Made by a program: the position numbers and the translations under genes. A DNA stretch of 64,000 nucleotides from assembly GCA_016718845.1 (NCBI GenBank), contig JADKCK010000019.1, positions 37,323-101,322 on the forward strand, read 5' to 3'. Source of the DNA: Sphingobacteriales bacterium (lineage in GTDB: Bacteria; Bacteroidota; Bacteroidia; Chitinophagales; UBA2359). The notes beneath the pieces were generated by a model. That model was not told the origin of the DNA. It saw nothing but the letters and a program-made list of their open reading frames with translations, and ran no database searches. Numbering within the stretch: position 1 is the stretch's first letter; every line of letters begins with the position of its first letter. Below, piece by piece: positions 9,841-19,445 of this stretch.

Positions 9841-9848
9841 TACTTTTG
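9841..9848 (+). promoter_or_regulatory. -7 element TACTTTTG ahead of a long leader
   Basis: Fits TAnnTTTG. If used, the next gene (start 10059) has a 5' leader of about 200 nt. The leader contains AAGATGC (9850-9856) and its complement GCATCTT (9926-9932), but no known riboswitch is recognised. Confidence 0.35.
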
Positions 9849-10058
9849 CAAGATGCTGAAAAGCAATAAGTTATGTATTGATATTTTAATTTATACACAC
9901 ACTTAAATAATCTTTTTTCATCGGGGCATCTTATAAAACAGGAAAGTTATTCTATTAAAGGTTATTCTATTATGAGTCCTAATGTAATTTTTGCACTTCA
10001 GGTACATGCGTTGTATATTGTAGTTTAATAAAAAAGTTTTCAAAATAATTATTTTCTT

Positions 10059-11612
10059 ATGAAAAAATATTTCACAATCATTTTATTCATAGCTATCCTT
10101 TGTGGATGGTCTATTTGTTCAAGCGCGCAAACTGCCGAAAAATCAAGTGTTGAATGGGGAGATGTTGTTCATTTAGGAAAGGGTACTGTAGTAACAAAAA
10201 TAAAAGGAATTAAAAATGGGAAACTATATTTATCTAACACTGATGCACATATGCTCACGAATGGTGATTTCTTTAGCGTAGTAGATATAAAAAACATGAA
10301 AAATATTTATGAAAAAAAAATGGATTTTCCTATCGATCGAAAATCTAATATGGAAATATTTACTGTGCAACAAAAAATATGGCTTAAGGTTTCTTGTAAA
10401 GAAAAAAAGAAACAATTGATTAAATTGTATGAGATTGATGCATTAGGTGACCTTACCGGTAAAGAAGTTACCTTAGCTGAGGTTGATGAGAGTAATGCTG
10501 TACCTTTTGATAGTAGTATTATTGTATCTGAGGATACCACAAAAATAGCTTTAATAATCAATTTGAATGGCTACTATGAAGATGAAAATTTTATTGTTAA
10601 AGTTTTTGATATTGATATGAAGTTACTTTGGGAGCAAACTGTCAAATCTCCTTATATATGGTCAAATGAAATAACAATGAAGTTAACTAACTCAGGAGAA
10701 TTAAAAGTTATTAGTAAAAGATATTATGAAAAATATGATAGAACAAAAGCCGCTCTTTCAAAATATTACACCCCCAAAATAGAAGAAATAAAAAAAGGAA
10801 AGATGACATATAATTTCTTTTATAACACATATAGTGATGGGCATATTGAAGAATTTGTAATTGATTTGGGAGATAAGTTTGCAGCGTCTTTACATGAAGA
10901 TATCCATCCAGATAATGGTAATATTATCTTGACAGGACTTTATGGGCTTGATAATTCGATGACTGTAAATGGATTTTACTTTATAGAAATGGAAAAAGGA
11001 AGCAATAAGATTATTAATAAATTTATGAATATTATAAATACATCTGAGATTAAGAATATATCAAAAGAACTGGTAGAGAAAAAGGGTATAAAAGAGATAC
11101 TAAATATAAAGAAAGTTTTCTTTAAAAAAGACGGTACAATGCTATTTTTGACAGAATATGCTACTTCACTAACTAAACGAAGTTCTTATAACTCTCATCA
11201 ATTTGGTTATGGATGTGTGTTGTTTAATGTTACTACTACCGGAAAAATTAATTGGTCAGCAAGCATACCACTGTATCAACTAAGCATTATTCCTCTTGCA
11301 GGGTCAATTGCTCGTTTTAAAAATGATAATGTATATCTAATTTACAATGACAATAGAGAAAATTTAGATAAACCAATAGCATCTAATCCTAAGAAGTTGG
11401 GAAACTACGGGACAATGGTAGAGGCTAAAATAGATGGAAACGGCGGAATTACTCGTAAAATTATTAACAAAGAGCAACCAGATGGCACTACTTCATCACC
11501 TATGCTAAATATACCCTTGTCAGAAGATGAAATTATTATTTTAGGCTCGACCTATAAACGCGGCAACACCTCCGACGTAAAAATTGGTCGTATAAAATTA
11601 GTGGATTGGTAA
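10059..11612 (+). CDS. Secreted protein of unknown function, 517 residues
   Basis: An N-terminal signal peptide (MKKYFTIILFIAILCGWSIC then SSAQ) marks export. The body is rich in short beta strands with Lys/Asp/Asn turns (NGKLYLSNTDAHMLTNGD, HPDNGNIILTGLYG), which suggests a beta-propeller, but no diagnostic motif is present. There is no T9SS tail, so it may stay in the periplasm. Base composition is clearly more AT-rich than the acyl-CoA dehydrogenase gene that follows, and it closes the AT-rich trio begun at 8089. A strong terminator lies directly downstream. Confidence 0.65.
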   Translation: MKKYFTIILFIAILCGWSICSSAQTAEKSSVEWGDVVHLGKGTVVTKIKGIKNGKLYLSNTDAHMLTNGDFFSVVDIKNMKNIYEKKMDFPIDRKSNMEIFTVQQKIWLKVSCKEKKKQLIKLYEIDALGDLTGKEVTLAEVDESNAVPFDSSIIVSEDTTKIALIINLNGYYEDENFIVKVFDIDMKLLWEQTVKSPYIWSNEITMKLTNSGELKVISKRYYEKYDRTKAALSKYYTPKIEEIKKGKMTYNFFYNTYSDGHIEEFVIDLGDKFAASLHEDIHPDNGNIILTGLYGLDNSMTVNGFYFIEMEKGSNKIINKFMNIINTSEIKNISKELVEKKGIKEILNIKKVFFKKDGTMLFLTEYATSLTKRSSYNSHQFGYGCVLFNVTTTGKINWSASIPLYQLSIIPLAGSIARFKNDNVYLIYNDNRENLDKPIASNPKKLGNYGTMVEAKIDGNGGITRKIINKEQPDGTTSSPMLNIPLSEDEIIILGSTYKRGNTSDVKIGRIKLVDW

Positions 11613-11630
11613 ACAACCAATCACCCTAAA

Positions 11631-11676
11631 AAAAGCGCTTTAACAATGTTTTTTACTTTGTTAAAGCGCTTTTTGC
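11631..11676 (+). terminator. Strong rho-independent terminator
   Basis: AAAAGCGCTTTAACAA (11631-11646) pairs perfectly with TTGTTAAAGCGCTTTT (11658-11673) around an 11-nt loop, followed by a T-rich tail. It ends the secreted-protein gene. Confidence 0.88.
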
Positions 11677-11767
11677 GTTTCTTAAATAACCCAAATCCCC
11701 CAAAAACACCTCCCAGTATTCAATCCAAACTATATTTTCAGAATTTTCAAAAAAAAGTGAAAATAAA

Positions 11768-11800
11768 TTTGGAACTTTCCACCAAAATGCTGTAACTTTG
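11768..11800 (+). promoter_or_regulatory. Promoter of the acyl-CoA dehydrogenase gene
   Basis: TTTG at 11768-11771, a 21-nt spacer and TAACTTTG at 11793-11800 fit the Bacteroidota -33/-7 consensus. The start codon is 70 bp downstream. Confidence 0.6.
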
Positions 11801-11870
11801 TACTTGCAAATTAAGCCCCCCAAAAAGGCTTGCAAAACTTATTAATTACCACCTAAAAATTTTCAATAAA

Positions 11871-13669
11871 ATGGCAGACATTGCTGAAAAAACACGCATC
11901 ATGAAAGGAGGCGAATTTTTAATTAGCGACAGCGCCGACAAAGGCGTTTTTATTCCCGAAGAACTAACCGACGAGCAACGCGCCATGGGCGATATGGCTC
12001 GCGAGTTTTTAGTGCAACACATCTGGCCCAATATTCAACGCATAGACAAACAAGAAGCGGGCTTAAGCGTTCAGTTGCTTGATAAAGCAGGCGAATTAGG
12101 TTTGCTTTGCGCGGCTATCCCCGAAGAATACGGCGGTTTAGGCATCGACATCATCACCGAATCGGTGTTGAGCGAAATGTTGGTGCTAGCCACTCGTTTG
12201 GCGTATCCTTGGCTGCACACACCGGTATTGGCACCTTGCCCGTATTGTACTTTGGTACCGAAGCCCAACGCCAAAAATACTTACCCAAATTAGGAACCGG
12301 CGAAATTAAAGCCGCCTATTGCCTCACCGAACCGGGTTCTGGCTCCGACTCACTATCGGCACGCACCAAAGCAACCCTGTCCGAAGATGGAACCTACTAC
12401 CTACTCGAAGGTCAAAAAATGTGGATTACCAACGCTGGTTTTGCCGACCTATTTACCGTTTTTGCACAAGTAGATGGCAACAAATTTACTGCATTTTTGG
12501 TTGATGCCACCCTCGACAATATCCGTTTGGGCAACGAAGAAGACAAAATGGGCATCAAAGGCTCCTCAACACGCCAAGTATTTTTCGAGGGCGTAAAAGT
12601 ACCCGTCGAAAATTTATTGGGCGAAATTGGCAAAGGACACAAAATTGCTTTTAACGTATTAAATATTGGTCGCTATAAATTAGGTTTGATGGTATGCGGC
12701 GGTGCTAAACGTGCCTGCGAAATGACCGTTAAATATGCCAACGAGCGCATACAATTTAAATTGCCAATCTCTAAGTTTGGAGCCATTAAATATAAACTTG
12801 CCGAACAAGCCACCCGTATTTGGGTACTTGAGTCGATGAATTACCGCATTGCAGGTTTGTTGAACGACAAAATTGAACAATGCAAAGCAGACGGCAAAAA
12901 CGACATACAAGCTAAATTAATTGCTGCCGAAGAATATGCCATCGAATGCTCTATCTCAAAAGTGTTTGGCTCGGAAGTATTAGATTATGTAGTTGACGAG
13001 TGCGTACAAGTGCATGGCGGAAACGGTTTCTCGGAAGAGTACAACGCCGCCCGCGCTTACCGCGATGCCCGTATCAACCGTATATTTGAAGGTACAAACG
13101 AAATCAATCGCTTGCTAACTTTTGATATGTTGATGCGTAGAGCCATGAGCGGACAAATAGATATTATGACACCTGCTATGGCAGTGCAAAAAGACCTCAT
13201 GTCTATCCCCGATTTTGGTGGCGACGACGACGACGACATTTTGGCAGCCGACAAAAAAGCTATCCGCGAAGCCAAAAAAGCTATTTTAATGGTAGCAGGT
13301 GCAGCCGTGCAAAAATACATGCAAAAAATAGAAAAAGAGCAAGAAATTATCATGAACCTTGCCGATATGTTGATTGATGTATTTACTGCCGAATCGGCTA
13401 TTTTGCGCACCGACAAACTAATTGCTTTGCGTGGTGTAGAGGCTTGCTCGGACTATATAGACATGACCAAAATCTACACATCAGAGGCTATGGAACGCAT
13501 ACAACTAAGCGGCAAACACGCCGTTTGTGCCTTTACCGAAGAAGGCGACGAACAACGCATGATGTTGATGGGCATACGCCGTTATACCAAATACCCAGCA
13601 TACAATGCTGTAGCTGCACGCCGCCGCATTGCTCAACGCTTGATAGATGCTAACGATTATGCGTTTTAG
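11871..13669 (+). CDS. Acyl-CoA dehydrogenase, about 599 residues (one frameshift)
   Basis: FAD enzyme that makes the trans-2-enoyl-CoA in fatty-acid beta-oxidation, passing electrons to ETF. Landmarks are the N-terminal helical domain, the FAD-contact block AAYCLTEPGSGSDS, WITNAGFADLFTVFAQ, the helical HGGNGFSEEYNAAR stretch, and RIFEGTNEINR, which holds the catalytic Glu. An extra C-terminal domain of about 150 residues makes it a long, VLCAD-like form common in Bacteroidota; an acidic GGDDDDD linker joins the two parts. The frame changes near 12190: the first part runs from 11871 and the second continues as SFGVSLAAHTGIGT. One base restores the full protein. Promoter at 11768 and terminator at 13755 make it a single-gene unit. 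Confidence 0.9.
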
Positions 13670-13754
13670 ATAAATATGCTATAAGGAGTGAGATTATTAT
13701 AAAATTTGTATTTTTTATTTATTCAATATTATAATTTCCAACACTATTTTATCA

Positions 13755-13797
13755 AAAACTCCCCACAAAGCCCTAAAAACTTTGTGGGGAGTTTTTT
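13755..13797 (+). terminator. Rho-independent terminator
   Basis: AAAACTCCCCACAAAG (13755-13770) pairs perfectly with CTTTGTGGGGAGTTTT (13780-13795), followed by T residues. It ends the acyl-CoA dehydrogenase gene. Confidence 0.88.
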
Positions 13798-13866
13798 GTT
13801 CTTTAAGGTAACAAACAACTACATCGCAAATTGTAAGTACGTTAATTAGCTAACAAAAACCTAAAA

Positions 13867-14522
13867 ATGAACACCTTTTCACTATTTATAAGCCAATTAC
13901 AAACCCGCCTTAGCCAAGATTTACCTGCCCAAGCGGCGCACAAACGCATGGCATCGTCGTTGCGTAACCTAAACAATTTTGCGTTTAAACACACACAAGC
14001 GCCCCGACAATCGGGGGTTTTGGCAATGCTATACCCAAAAATGGCGAAATGTACACTGCCCTAATGAAACGCACAGAAGATGGCTATGTACACAGTGGGC
14101 AAATAAGTTTTCCGGGCGGACGTATGGAACCAACCGACCCCAGTTTGCAACACGCTGCCCTGCGCGAAACCGAAGAGGAATTTGGCATAGACAGAAATTT
14201 GATAAGCATTGTCGGTAGCCTCAGCGAGTTGTACATACCTGCCAGCAATAGCCTAGTTTTGCCTACGGTTGGCAGCCTACACACACCGCCAACTTTTATG
14301 CCAAATGCTGCCGAGGTTGCCCAAATTATAGAGGTTCCTATTAACTATTTGTTAGATAAAACAATTGTGAAACAAACCATAATTACCCTACAAAATGGTT
14401 TACAAATAGAGGCTCCTTATTTTGATGTGTTTGGACATATAGTGTGGGGTGCTACCGCCATGATGTTGAGCGAACTGTTGCAAATTGTAGAAGAAACGTC
14501 TTTAATTGTAAATTATAAATGA
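13867..14522 (+). CDS. NUDIX hydrolase, CoA-pyrophosphatase type (one frameshift)
   Basis: Probably splits CoA or CoA derivatives into 3',5'-ADP and 4'-phosphopantetheine. The CoA-pyrophosphatase signature GQISFPGGR leads directly into a complete NUDIX box (G-x5-E-x7-RETEEEFGI) near residue 80. The N-terminal 60 residues are in one frame. At about 14037 the frame slips in CCCAAAAATGG; adding one base gives YPKNGEMYTALMKRTEDG and a 218-residue protein of normal size. It ends 4 bp from the convergent gene on the other strand. Its neighbour is an acyl-CoA dehydrogenase, in keeping with a CoA-turnover role, though they are separately terminated. Confidence 0.85.
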
Positions 14523-14526
14523 CAAA

Positions 14527-16056
14527 TTATTTATCTGTGGTATTTATTTGCAGTTTTTGTTTCATAATATAAAGTATTGGCTTTTTAATTATTTTGCTTT
14601 CTATCCAGCTCATTACATCAATAAAATTACTTAGCTGCCGAGCTTCACCTGTTTGGATAAGTGTGTTTATTTCGATTTTAAATTGTTCGAACAAAACTGT
14701 TTGTTCTTTGCTATTTACGCATTTAATAACTTTGGTAAAAAAGCGGATAAAGGCAACGCTTGTTTCGTTTAAATTGTTGCTATTGCTTAACAGCCGTTTT
14801 ATAGCTCGGATGCGCGATTCGAGGTATTGATGATTGCCGTTTTCAAAGTTCAATATCATTTCTTTAATATAAACAACAGTATACATATCATCGCGAAGGC
14901 TGGCATTACCCATATTTAAAATAAGGTTAAGCCAATCTTGTGCATCATCTATTTGGTCCATAATAAATTTTAAATGGGCAGCTTGCAAAAACAAAATTGC
15001 TTGTTGAACACTGCTTAATCGAATATCATCTGATTTAAGGCTTTTTTGCATCATCGCAATATACTTTGGTGTTTCGTTAAGCGACAGATAAACCAAATCG
15101 CGCTGCATAGCCAAATTGTAGCGGCTAAAAAATAAGTTGGCTTCTTCGTGTTTGTTTTGCACTTCTATACCTATCATCTCATTAAAATATTGCTCAAATT
15201 CGTTGATAGAGCCAGCGTATAAACACATAGTACAATGACTATATAAACGACTTATATATTGTAAGTTAGATGGAATTAAAATTTTAGGATGCTCCATCAT
15301 TAATTTTAGCTGTTTCCCCGAATATTCTAAACCTTTTTCGCTGTCTTGTATCATATTGTAATAGCGCAACTTTATTGCCTGCAAATAATTTAAAGCAGTT
15401 GCCGATTTACAATTGTCCTCGTTTTCAATTTCTTCTTTATTTAATATTTCTTTGATAGCATCTAATTCGTCTGCTTTATTAGTCAATCCAAATTTTAAAG
15501 CATTATAGGTTATTTGGTAATAATAGTGTTTATAATTATTTACCTGCAGTAATTTGTCCCAAGCTATCAAATTTTCTTCTTTTAGGGCGTAAATTGTTTT
15601 CAGTTGCTCGGCAAGTGGCTCGGGCGACAAATGCACCATTCTCAATTCTAACTCAATAACCTTAACCAGCACAAAAAATTGTTCTAGCTCTATGGCACGC
15701 TTTTTTATGCGGTCGGCTATTTTTTGTGCCTGCACAATTAAGTGTTTATCAAACAAAATCTCTACCCTATGCAATTGTTTGTCTAATTCGTGGTTTACGT
15801 TTTTATTGGCATAATACGATTCTAGCGAGTCTAGAATAACATTATACAAATAATTTTTTGTAACGGCAAACTGGTTTCTATCTAATTGTAATGCGTTTTG
15901 CAAAACACTTTCGTTATATTCATCTTGGTCGTTTAGTAAATCAAATAGTTTTATGTAATTATTTTCATCGCCTCGTACATGCAACGATGCCATGCGTTTA
16001 ATGTAGCGTTTTTCGGTTTTAGATAAGGTGTGAATGAGTTGATGTAATTGATCCAT
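14527..16056 (-). CDS. Helical-repeat protein of unknown function, 509 residues
   Basis: No signal peptide or membrane segment. The sequence is almost entirely amphipathic helix with short turns, starting LHQLIHTLSKTEKRYIKRM and running in pairs of helices of about 35 residues, suggesting a TPR-like or alpha-solenoid scaffold. The N-terminal LSKTEKRYIKR motif is one I associate with an uncharacterised Bacteroidota family. No catalytic residues stand out. AT-rich. It converges on the NUDIX gene with a 4-bp gap, and its promoter must lie in the spacer to its right, back to back with the small-RNA promoters. Confidence 0.7.
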   Translation of the reverse strand: MDQLHQLIHTLSKTEKRYIKRMASLHVRGDENNYIKLFDLLNDQDEYNESVLQNALQLDRNQFAVTKNYLYNVILDSLESYYANKNVNHELDKQLHRVEILFDKHLIVQAQKIADRIKKRAIELEQFFVLVKVIELELRMVHLSPEPLAEQLKTIYALKEENLIAWDKLLQVNNYKHYYYQITYNALKFGLTNKADELDAIKEILNKEEIENEDNCKSATALNYLQAIKLRYYNMIQDSEKGLEYSGKQLKLMMEHPKILIPSNLQYISRLYSHCTMCLYAGSINEFEQYFNEMIGIEVQNKHEEANLFFSRYNLAMQRDLVYLSLNETPKYIAMMQKSLKSDDIRLSSVQQAILFLQAAHLKFIMDQIDDAQDWLNLILNMGNASLRDDMYTVVYIKEMILNFENGNHQYLESRIRAIKRLLSNSNNLNETSVAFIRFFTKVIKCVNSKEQTVLFEQFKIEINTLIQTGEARQLSNFIDVMSWIESKIIKKPILYIMKQKLQINTTDK

Positions 16057-16312
16057 GATGTAAAAAGCGTAAATTTTTTTGGGGAAGGATTTTTTTTGAA
16101 CTAAAAAACAAAACTAAGATTGGCTGTTTCTTAATAATATTTACGGTGTAAAGAAAGCACATTTTAGTTACAATACCAAATTTTTTTTTTATGGATTGAT
16201 ACAAAGCTACTTATAGAGTTTATTTTTAGTAAATTATTTCATTTTACCTTTCATAATGCACAAAAACGCCAATTTTATTGTTTTTTGATACCTAATTTTT
16301 GCTTTTTTTTTG

Positions 16313-16344
16313 TTTGCACAAGGCGGTAACTGTATCTATCTTTG
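16313..16344 (+). promoter_or_regulatory. Promoter of small RNA copy 1
   Basis: TTTG at 16313-16316, exactly 20 nt, then TATCTTTG at 16337-16344. Copy 2 has the same two boxes with the same 20-nt spacing and the same poly-T preceding them. Confidence 0.75.
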
Positions 16345-16349
16345 CATCA

Positions 16350-16565
16350 ACAAAAACAAAGATTCTGTTAAAAAATGAAGGAAGAGTTAGTGTAGTGTAT
16401 TAAATAAATAGAGAGGTAACACTCTGGTCGAAGTGAGTTTGTTGCTTGTTTGCCGTACAGCTTTTATAGTTGATTAGGGGTAATAAGCTATCGAAAGTGG
16501 TAAAAGAGTACCTACTTACAACAACCTAATCCGCAAACCTACGGGCTTGCGGATTTCTATTTTTG
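16350..16565 (+). ncRNA. Structured small RNA, copy 1 (possible 6S-like RNA)
   Basis: A stand-alone transcription unit of about 215 nt: consensus promoter upstream, no reading frame, and a terminator hairpin (16528-16536 with 16547-16555) before a T-rich tail. Two blocks are identical to copy 2: 25 nt at 16378-16402 and 21 nt at 16465-16485. TTTGCC (16449-16454) pairs with GGTAAA (16499-16504), and AGCT (16459-16462) with AGCT (16486-16489), leaving the conserved block in the loop. In copy 2 the first stem carries an A-U pair where this copy has G-U, so pairing is kept. Size, isolation and duplication fit the 6S RNA of Bacteroidota, but I cannot show that; it may be another family. Confidence 0.7.
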
Positions 16566-16790
16566 GGTATTTTTAAAGAAAAAAAGCAAGTCTAAAAACA
16601 TTTTAACCTAATAATTTGCAAAACAAAAGAAAAAATAATTAAATGTAGTTGATTTTTTTGTTTTATGTATTTAGCTGGTAATGAATGCTATACAAGTGTT
16701 TGTTTTTCTTAATTCCAATCTTGTTTTTGGGTTATCCACCAAAAACAAGCTATTAGGCATCATTGATACCTAATTTTTAATTTTTTTTTG

Positions 16791-16822
16791 TTTGCACACA
16801 CTACTAAACTTGCCTATCTTTG
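16791..16822 (+). promoter_or_regulatory. Promoter of small RNA copy 2
   Basis: TTTG at 16791-16794, 20 nt, TATCTTTG at 16815-16822, an exact match in layout to the promoter of copy 1. Confidence 0.75.
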
Positions 16823-16827
16823 CATCA

Positions 16828-17062
16828 GCAACAACAAAAAATACTTGAACAAAAGTTAATGTTGCTCAAAGATTTAAGGAAGAGTTAGTGTAGTGTATTA
16901 ATAAATAGAGAGACCATTTAGACCAAAACAGTAGTATCGGTTTTTTACCATATAGCTTTTTATAGTTGATTAGGGGTAATAGACTATCTAAAGTGGTAAA
17001 AAAACAGTATTTTTGTTAGGGTCTAATCCGCAAACTTAATCAGTTTGCGGATTTTTTTTTGC
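16828..17062 (+). ncRNA. Structured small RNA, copy 2 (possible 6S-like RNA)
   Basis: Paralog of the RNA at 16350, about 480 bp downstream. Conserved blocks lie at 16876-16900 and 16961-16981. The central stem is longer here: GTTTTTTACCA (16940-16950) pairs with 16994-17005 apart from a one-base bulge, then ATAG with CTAT (16984-16987). TTAGACC (16918-16924) can pair with GGTCTAA (17020-17026) to close the structure. The terminator is a perfect 11-bp stem, AATCCGCAAAC (17025-17035) with GTTTGCGGATT (17043-17053), and a nine-T tail. Stems diverge in sequence but keep pairing, while loops stay identical, the mark of selection on RNA structure. queE starts only about 50 bp after the terminator. 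Confidence 0.7.
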
Positions 17063-17083
17063 CGTTTTGTCAAATTTTTGTCG

Positions 17084-17091
17084 TACCTTTG
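17084..17091 (+). promoter_or_regulatory. -7 element TACCTTTG of queE
   Basis: Matches TAnnTTTG 23 bp before the queE start codon at 17114. TTTG at 17066-17069 is a possible but close -33. Confidence 0.5.
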
Positions 17092-17113
17092 TATCCCTTT
17101 TAAGACTAAAACA

Positions 17114-17764
17114 ATGCAAAATAATAAACAAACCCCTATCTTGGACAATTTACAAATTGCAGACGGCAATAATTTGCCTGTTATGGAGCATTTTTATACA
17201 CTACAGGGCGAGGGGTATCATCAGGGCAAGGCTGCTTATTTTATTAGGTTAGGCGGTTGTACGGTAGGTTGCCATTGGTGCGATGTAAAAGAATCGTGGG
17301 ACGCACAAGCGCACCCGCTTATGTCGGTTGCCGAAATAGCCACCGCTGCCAATCAATATGCTGGGCGCATTGCCGTAGTAACAGGCGGCGAACCACTCAT
17401 TTACCCCCTCGATAAGCTATGCCACGCCCTGCATCAAGCAGGCATGCACACCCACATCGAAACATCGGGCAGTTACCCTTTGTCGGGCAATTGGGATTGG
17501 ATTTGCTTATCGCCCAAAAAATTTAAAGCCCCACTGCCCGATGTAATTGCTGCTGCTAACGAACTAAAAGTGGTAATTTTTCACCCCTCCGACTTTGCGT
17601 GGGCAGAGCAATACGCCGCACTTGTTTCGCCTAACTGCAAACTATATTTGCAACCCGAATGGAGCCGAGCCGAACAAAATACACCACTTATTATAGAGTA
17701 TGTAAAAAAATACCCTAAATGGTGTATCTCGCTACAAGTTCATAAATATATGAATATACCCTAA
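17114..17764 (+). CDS. queE: 7-carboxy-7-deazaguanine synthase QueE
   Basis: Radical SAM enzyme converting 6-carboxy-tetrahydropterin to 7-carboxy-7-deazaguanine, a step toward preQ0 and queuosine. The cluster motif is C49-x3-C53-x2-C56 (GGCTVGCHWCD), the short CX3CX2C form typical of compact QueE. FYTLQGEG near the N-terminus and VVTGGEPLIYP match the family's substrate and SAM contacts. I chose ATG 17114 because the frame extending upstream to 17045 would run through the small-RNA terminator; the result is 216 residues, normal for this clade. The gene ends 4 bp from a convergent gene. No other que genes are in the window. Confidence 0.93.
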   Translation: MQNNKQTPILDNLQIADGNNLPVMEHFYTLQGEGYHQGKAAYFIRLGGCTVGCHWCDVKESWDAQAHPLMSVAEIATAANQYAGRIAVVTGGEPLIYPLDKLCHALHQAGMHTHIETSGSYPLSGNWDWICLSPKKFKAPLPDVIAAANELKVVIFHPSDFAWAEQYAALVSPNCKLYLQPEWSRAEQNTPLIIEYVKKYPKWCISLQVHKYMNIP

Positions 17765-17768
17765 AAAA

Positions 17769-18113
17769 TTATTTAGTACTTGGTGCCGATGCCGCTGGAA
17801 TTAAACTTTTTAGGCTTTCGTACAATTTGGCTGCGGGGGTGCCAAAATCAATGGTATCGTTTTGTACCACTACTTTACCATTTGTTACCTGCGACATGTC
17901 TATCTTGTCGGCAGCTTGTTGAGCAACTTGTACCGCCTTGCCCACCTGACGATATAAGGTATCTAAACCCGCTTGAGCTTGCTTGCCAAAATCGCGCGAA
18001 ATATCGTCGTAGTTGCGCTTAGGTTGTGTAGGGGCTGTTTGGGCAGATGCCGCATAGCCCATCATCATCAATAACGAAAAAACAGCCAGCCGAATGTGGA
18101 AACGTAGGTTCAT
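17769..18113 (-). CDS. Small secreted protein of unknown function, 114 residues
   Basis: A signal peptide (LAVFSLLMMMGYAASAQ) is followed by a short helical domain rich in Ala, Gln and Asp (QAGLDTLYRQVGKAVQVAQQ). No cysteines, membrane helices or sorting tail. Probably periplasmic. It faces queE tail to tail with a 4-bp gap and is divergent from the aminotransferase gene starting at 18194. No family recognised. Confidence 0.6.
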   Translation of the reverse strand: MNLRFHIRLAVFSLLMMMGYAASAQTAPTQPKRNYDDISRDFGKQAQAGLDTLYRQVGKAVQVAQQAADKIDMSQVTNGKVVVQNDTIDFGTPAAKLYESLKSLIPAASAPSTK

Positions 18114-18193
18114 TTTTGTTAGAACTTTTTTTGTATAAAAAGATATTTTTTTAGATTGTGTGATTTATAAGCAACAATTTATAACCGATAAAA

Positions 18194-19342
18194 ATGATAG
18201 TTCTTCCGACCTCGAAACTGCCTAATGTAGGCACTACCATATTTACCGTTATGTCGCAATTGGCGCGGCAGCATAATGCCATTAATTTGTCGCAGGGTTT
18301 CCCCGATTTTGAAGGCTCGACAGAGTTGATGGATTTGGTAAGCCAATATATGAAGCAAGGGTTTAATCAATATGCACCCATGGCAGGTGTGCCAGCACTA
18401 ACCGAAGCCATTGCACACAAAGCCCATACTTTATATGGTATATCCTTAGACGCAGCAAAGCATATAACCGTCACAGCGGGCGGCACACAAGCCTTGTATA
18501 CTGCCATTGCCGCCTTTGTGCGCCCCAACGACGAAGTAATAGTTTTTGAACCCTGCTACGATAGCTACATACCCGCCATAGAAGCAAACGGTGGCATAGC
18601 CGTACCTATTGCTTTGCATCACCCCAACTACCACATACCTTGGGCAGCCGTAGCCAATGCCATTACACCCCGTACTAGGTTTATTATTTTTAACACGCCA
18701 CACAACCCAAGCGGAACAGTTTGGCAACCCACCGATTTAGAGGAACTCTATAAGCTTGTCAAAGATACCAACATTTTGTTATTGAGTGATGAAGTGTACG
18801 AGCATATTATTTTTGATGATAATAAACATCAGAGTATTTTACGCCACCCATTGCTTTTTGAGCGCAGTTTGGTTGTGTTTTCGTTTGGTAAAACTTTTCA
18901 TTTCACAGGCTGGAAAATAGGCTATTGCATTGCCCCCGAAAACCTAATGATAGAGTTTAGAAAACTGCATCAGTTTGTGGTTTTTTCGGTCAATACGCCC
19001 ATGCAATATGCCCTTGCCGATTTTTTGCAAAACGAACACAATTATTTAGGCTTATCGGCGTTTTATCAACAAAAGCGCGACTATTTTTTGCAACTACTGC
19101 AAGGTAGCCGTTTTACTTGGACACCCGCACAAGGTTCGTATTTTCAACTACTTGATTATAGCCAAATTACCAACCAAACCGATACCGACTTTGCTGTGCA
19201 GCTAACCCGCGAAAAAGGCGTAGCATCTATCCCTATTTCGGTGTTTTATACTAACGCACCAAACCAAAAAGTATTGCGCTTTTGTTTTGCAAAACAAACC
19301 GAAACCCTCGAAAAAGCCGCCGAAATACTCCAAAAACTTTGA
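18194..19342 (+). CDS. PLP aminotransferase, methionine/kynurenine type (YbdL-like)
   Basis: Fold-type I aminotransferase of class I/II, 382 residues. Signatures in order: INLSQGFPDFEG near residue 35, the cofactor-contact TAGGTQALYTAI, FNTPHNPSGTVW, the Asp in LLSDEVYEH, and the Schiff-base Lys233 in SFGKTFHFTGWK. The GFPDF and GWKIGY blocks match the methionine aminotransferase/kynurenine aminotransferase branch rather than aspartate aminotransferase. A likely role is closing the methionine salvage cycle (2-oxo-4-methylthiobutanoate to methionine) or general amino-acid transamination. No cofactor or salvage genes are adjacent, so the substrate remains an inference. Confidence 0.88.
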   Translation: MIVLPTSKLPNVGTTIFTVMSQLARQHNAINLSQGFPDFEGSTELMDLVSQYMKQGFNQYAPMAGVPALTEAIAHKAHTLYGISLDAAKHITVTAGGTQALYTAIAAFVRPNDEVIVFEPCYDSYIPAIEANGGIAVPIALHHPNYHIPWAAVANAITPRTRFIIFNTPHNPSGTVWQPTDLEELYKLVKDTNILLLSDEVYEHIIFDDNKHQSILRHPLLFERSLVVFSFGKTFHFTGWKIGYCIAPENLMIEFRKLHQFVVFSVNTPMQYALADFLQNEHNYLGLSAFYQQKRDYFLQLLQGSRFTWTPAQGSYFQLLDYSQITNQTDTDFAVQLTREKGVASIPISVFYTNAPNQKVLRFCFAKQTETLEKAAEILQKL

Positions 19343-19445
19343 TTGATTGATTGATGTAAGCAGGCTAACTACATCAACCCCAAAGCATCAACTGTTAAAT
19401 AAACTTTAAATTTGCCTAATTGATAGTTGGCACTCAATTATTTCT

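Noticed and set aside
14020..14050. Programmed ribosomal frameshift in the NUDIX gene
   Set aside because: The slip lies in a plain A-run with no slippery heptamer or stimulatory structure evident, and similar breaks occur in many unrelated genes here.
16350..17062. tmRNA, SRP RNA or RNase P RNA
   Set aside because: None of the hallmark conserved strings of these RNAs is present, and none is normally found as two adjacent copies with separate promoters.
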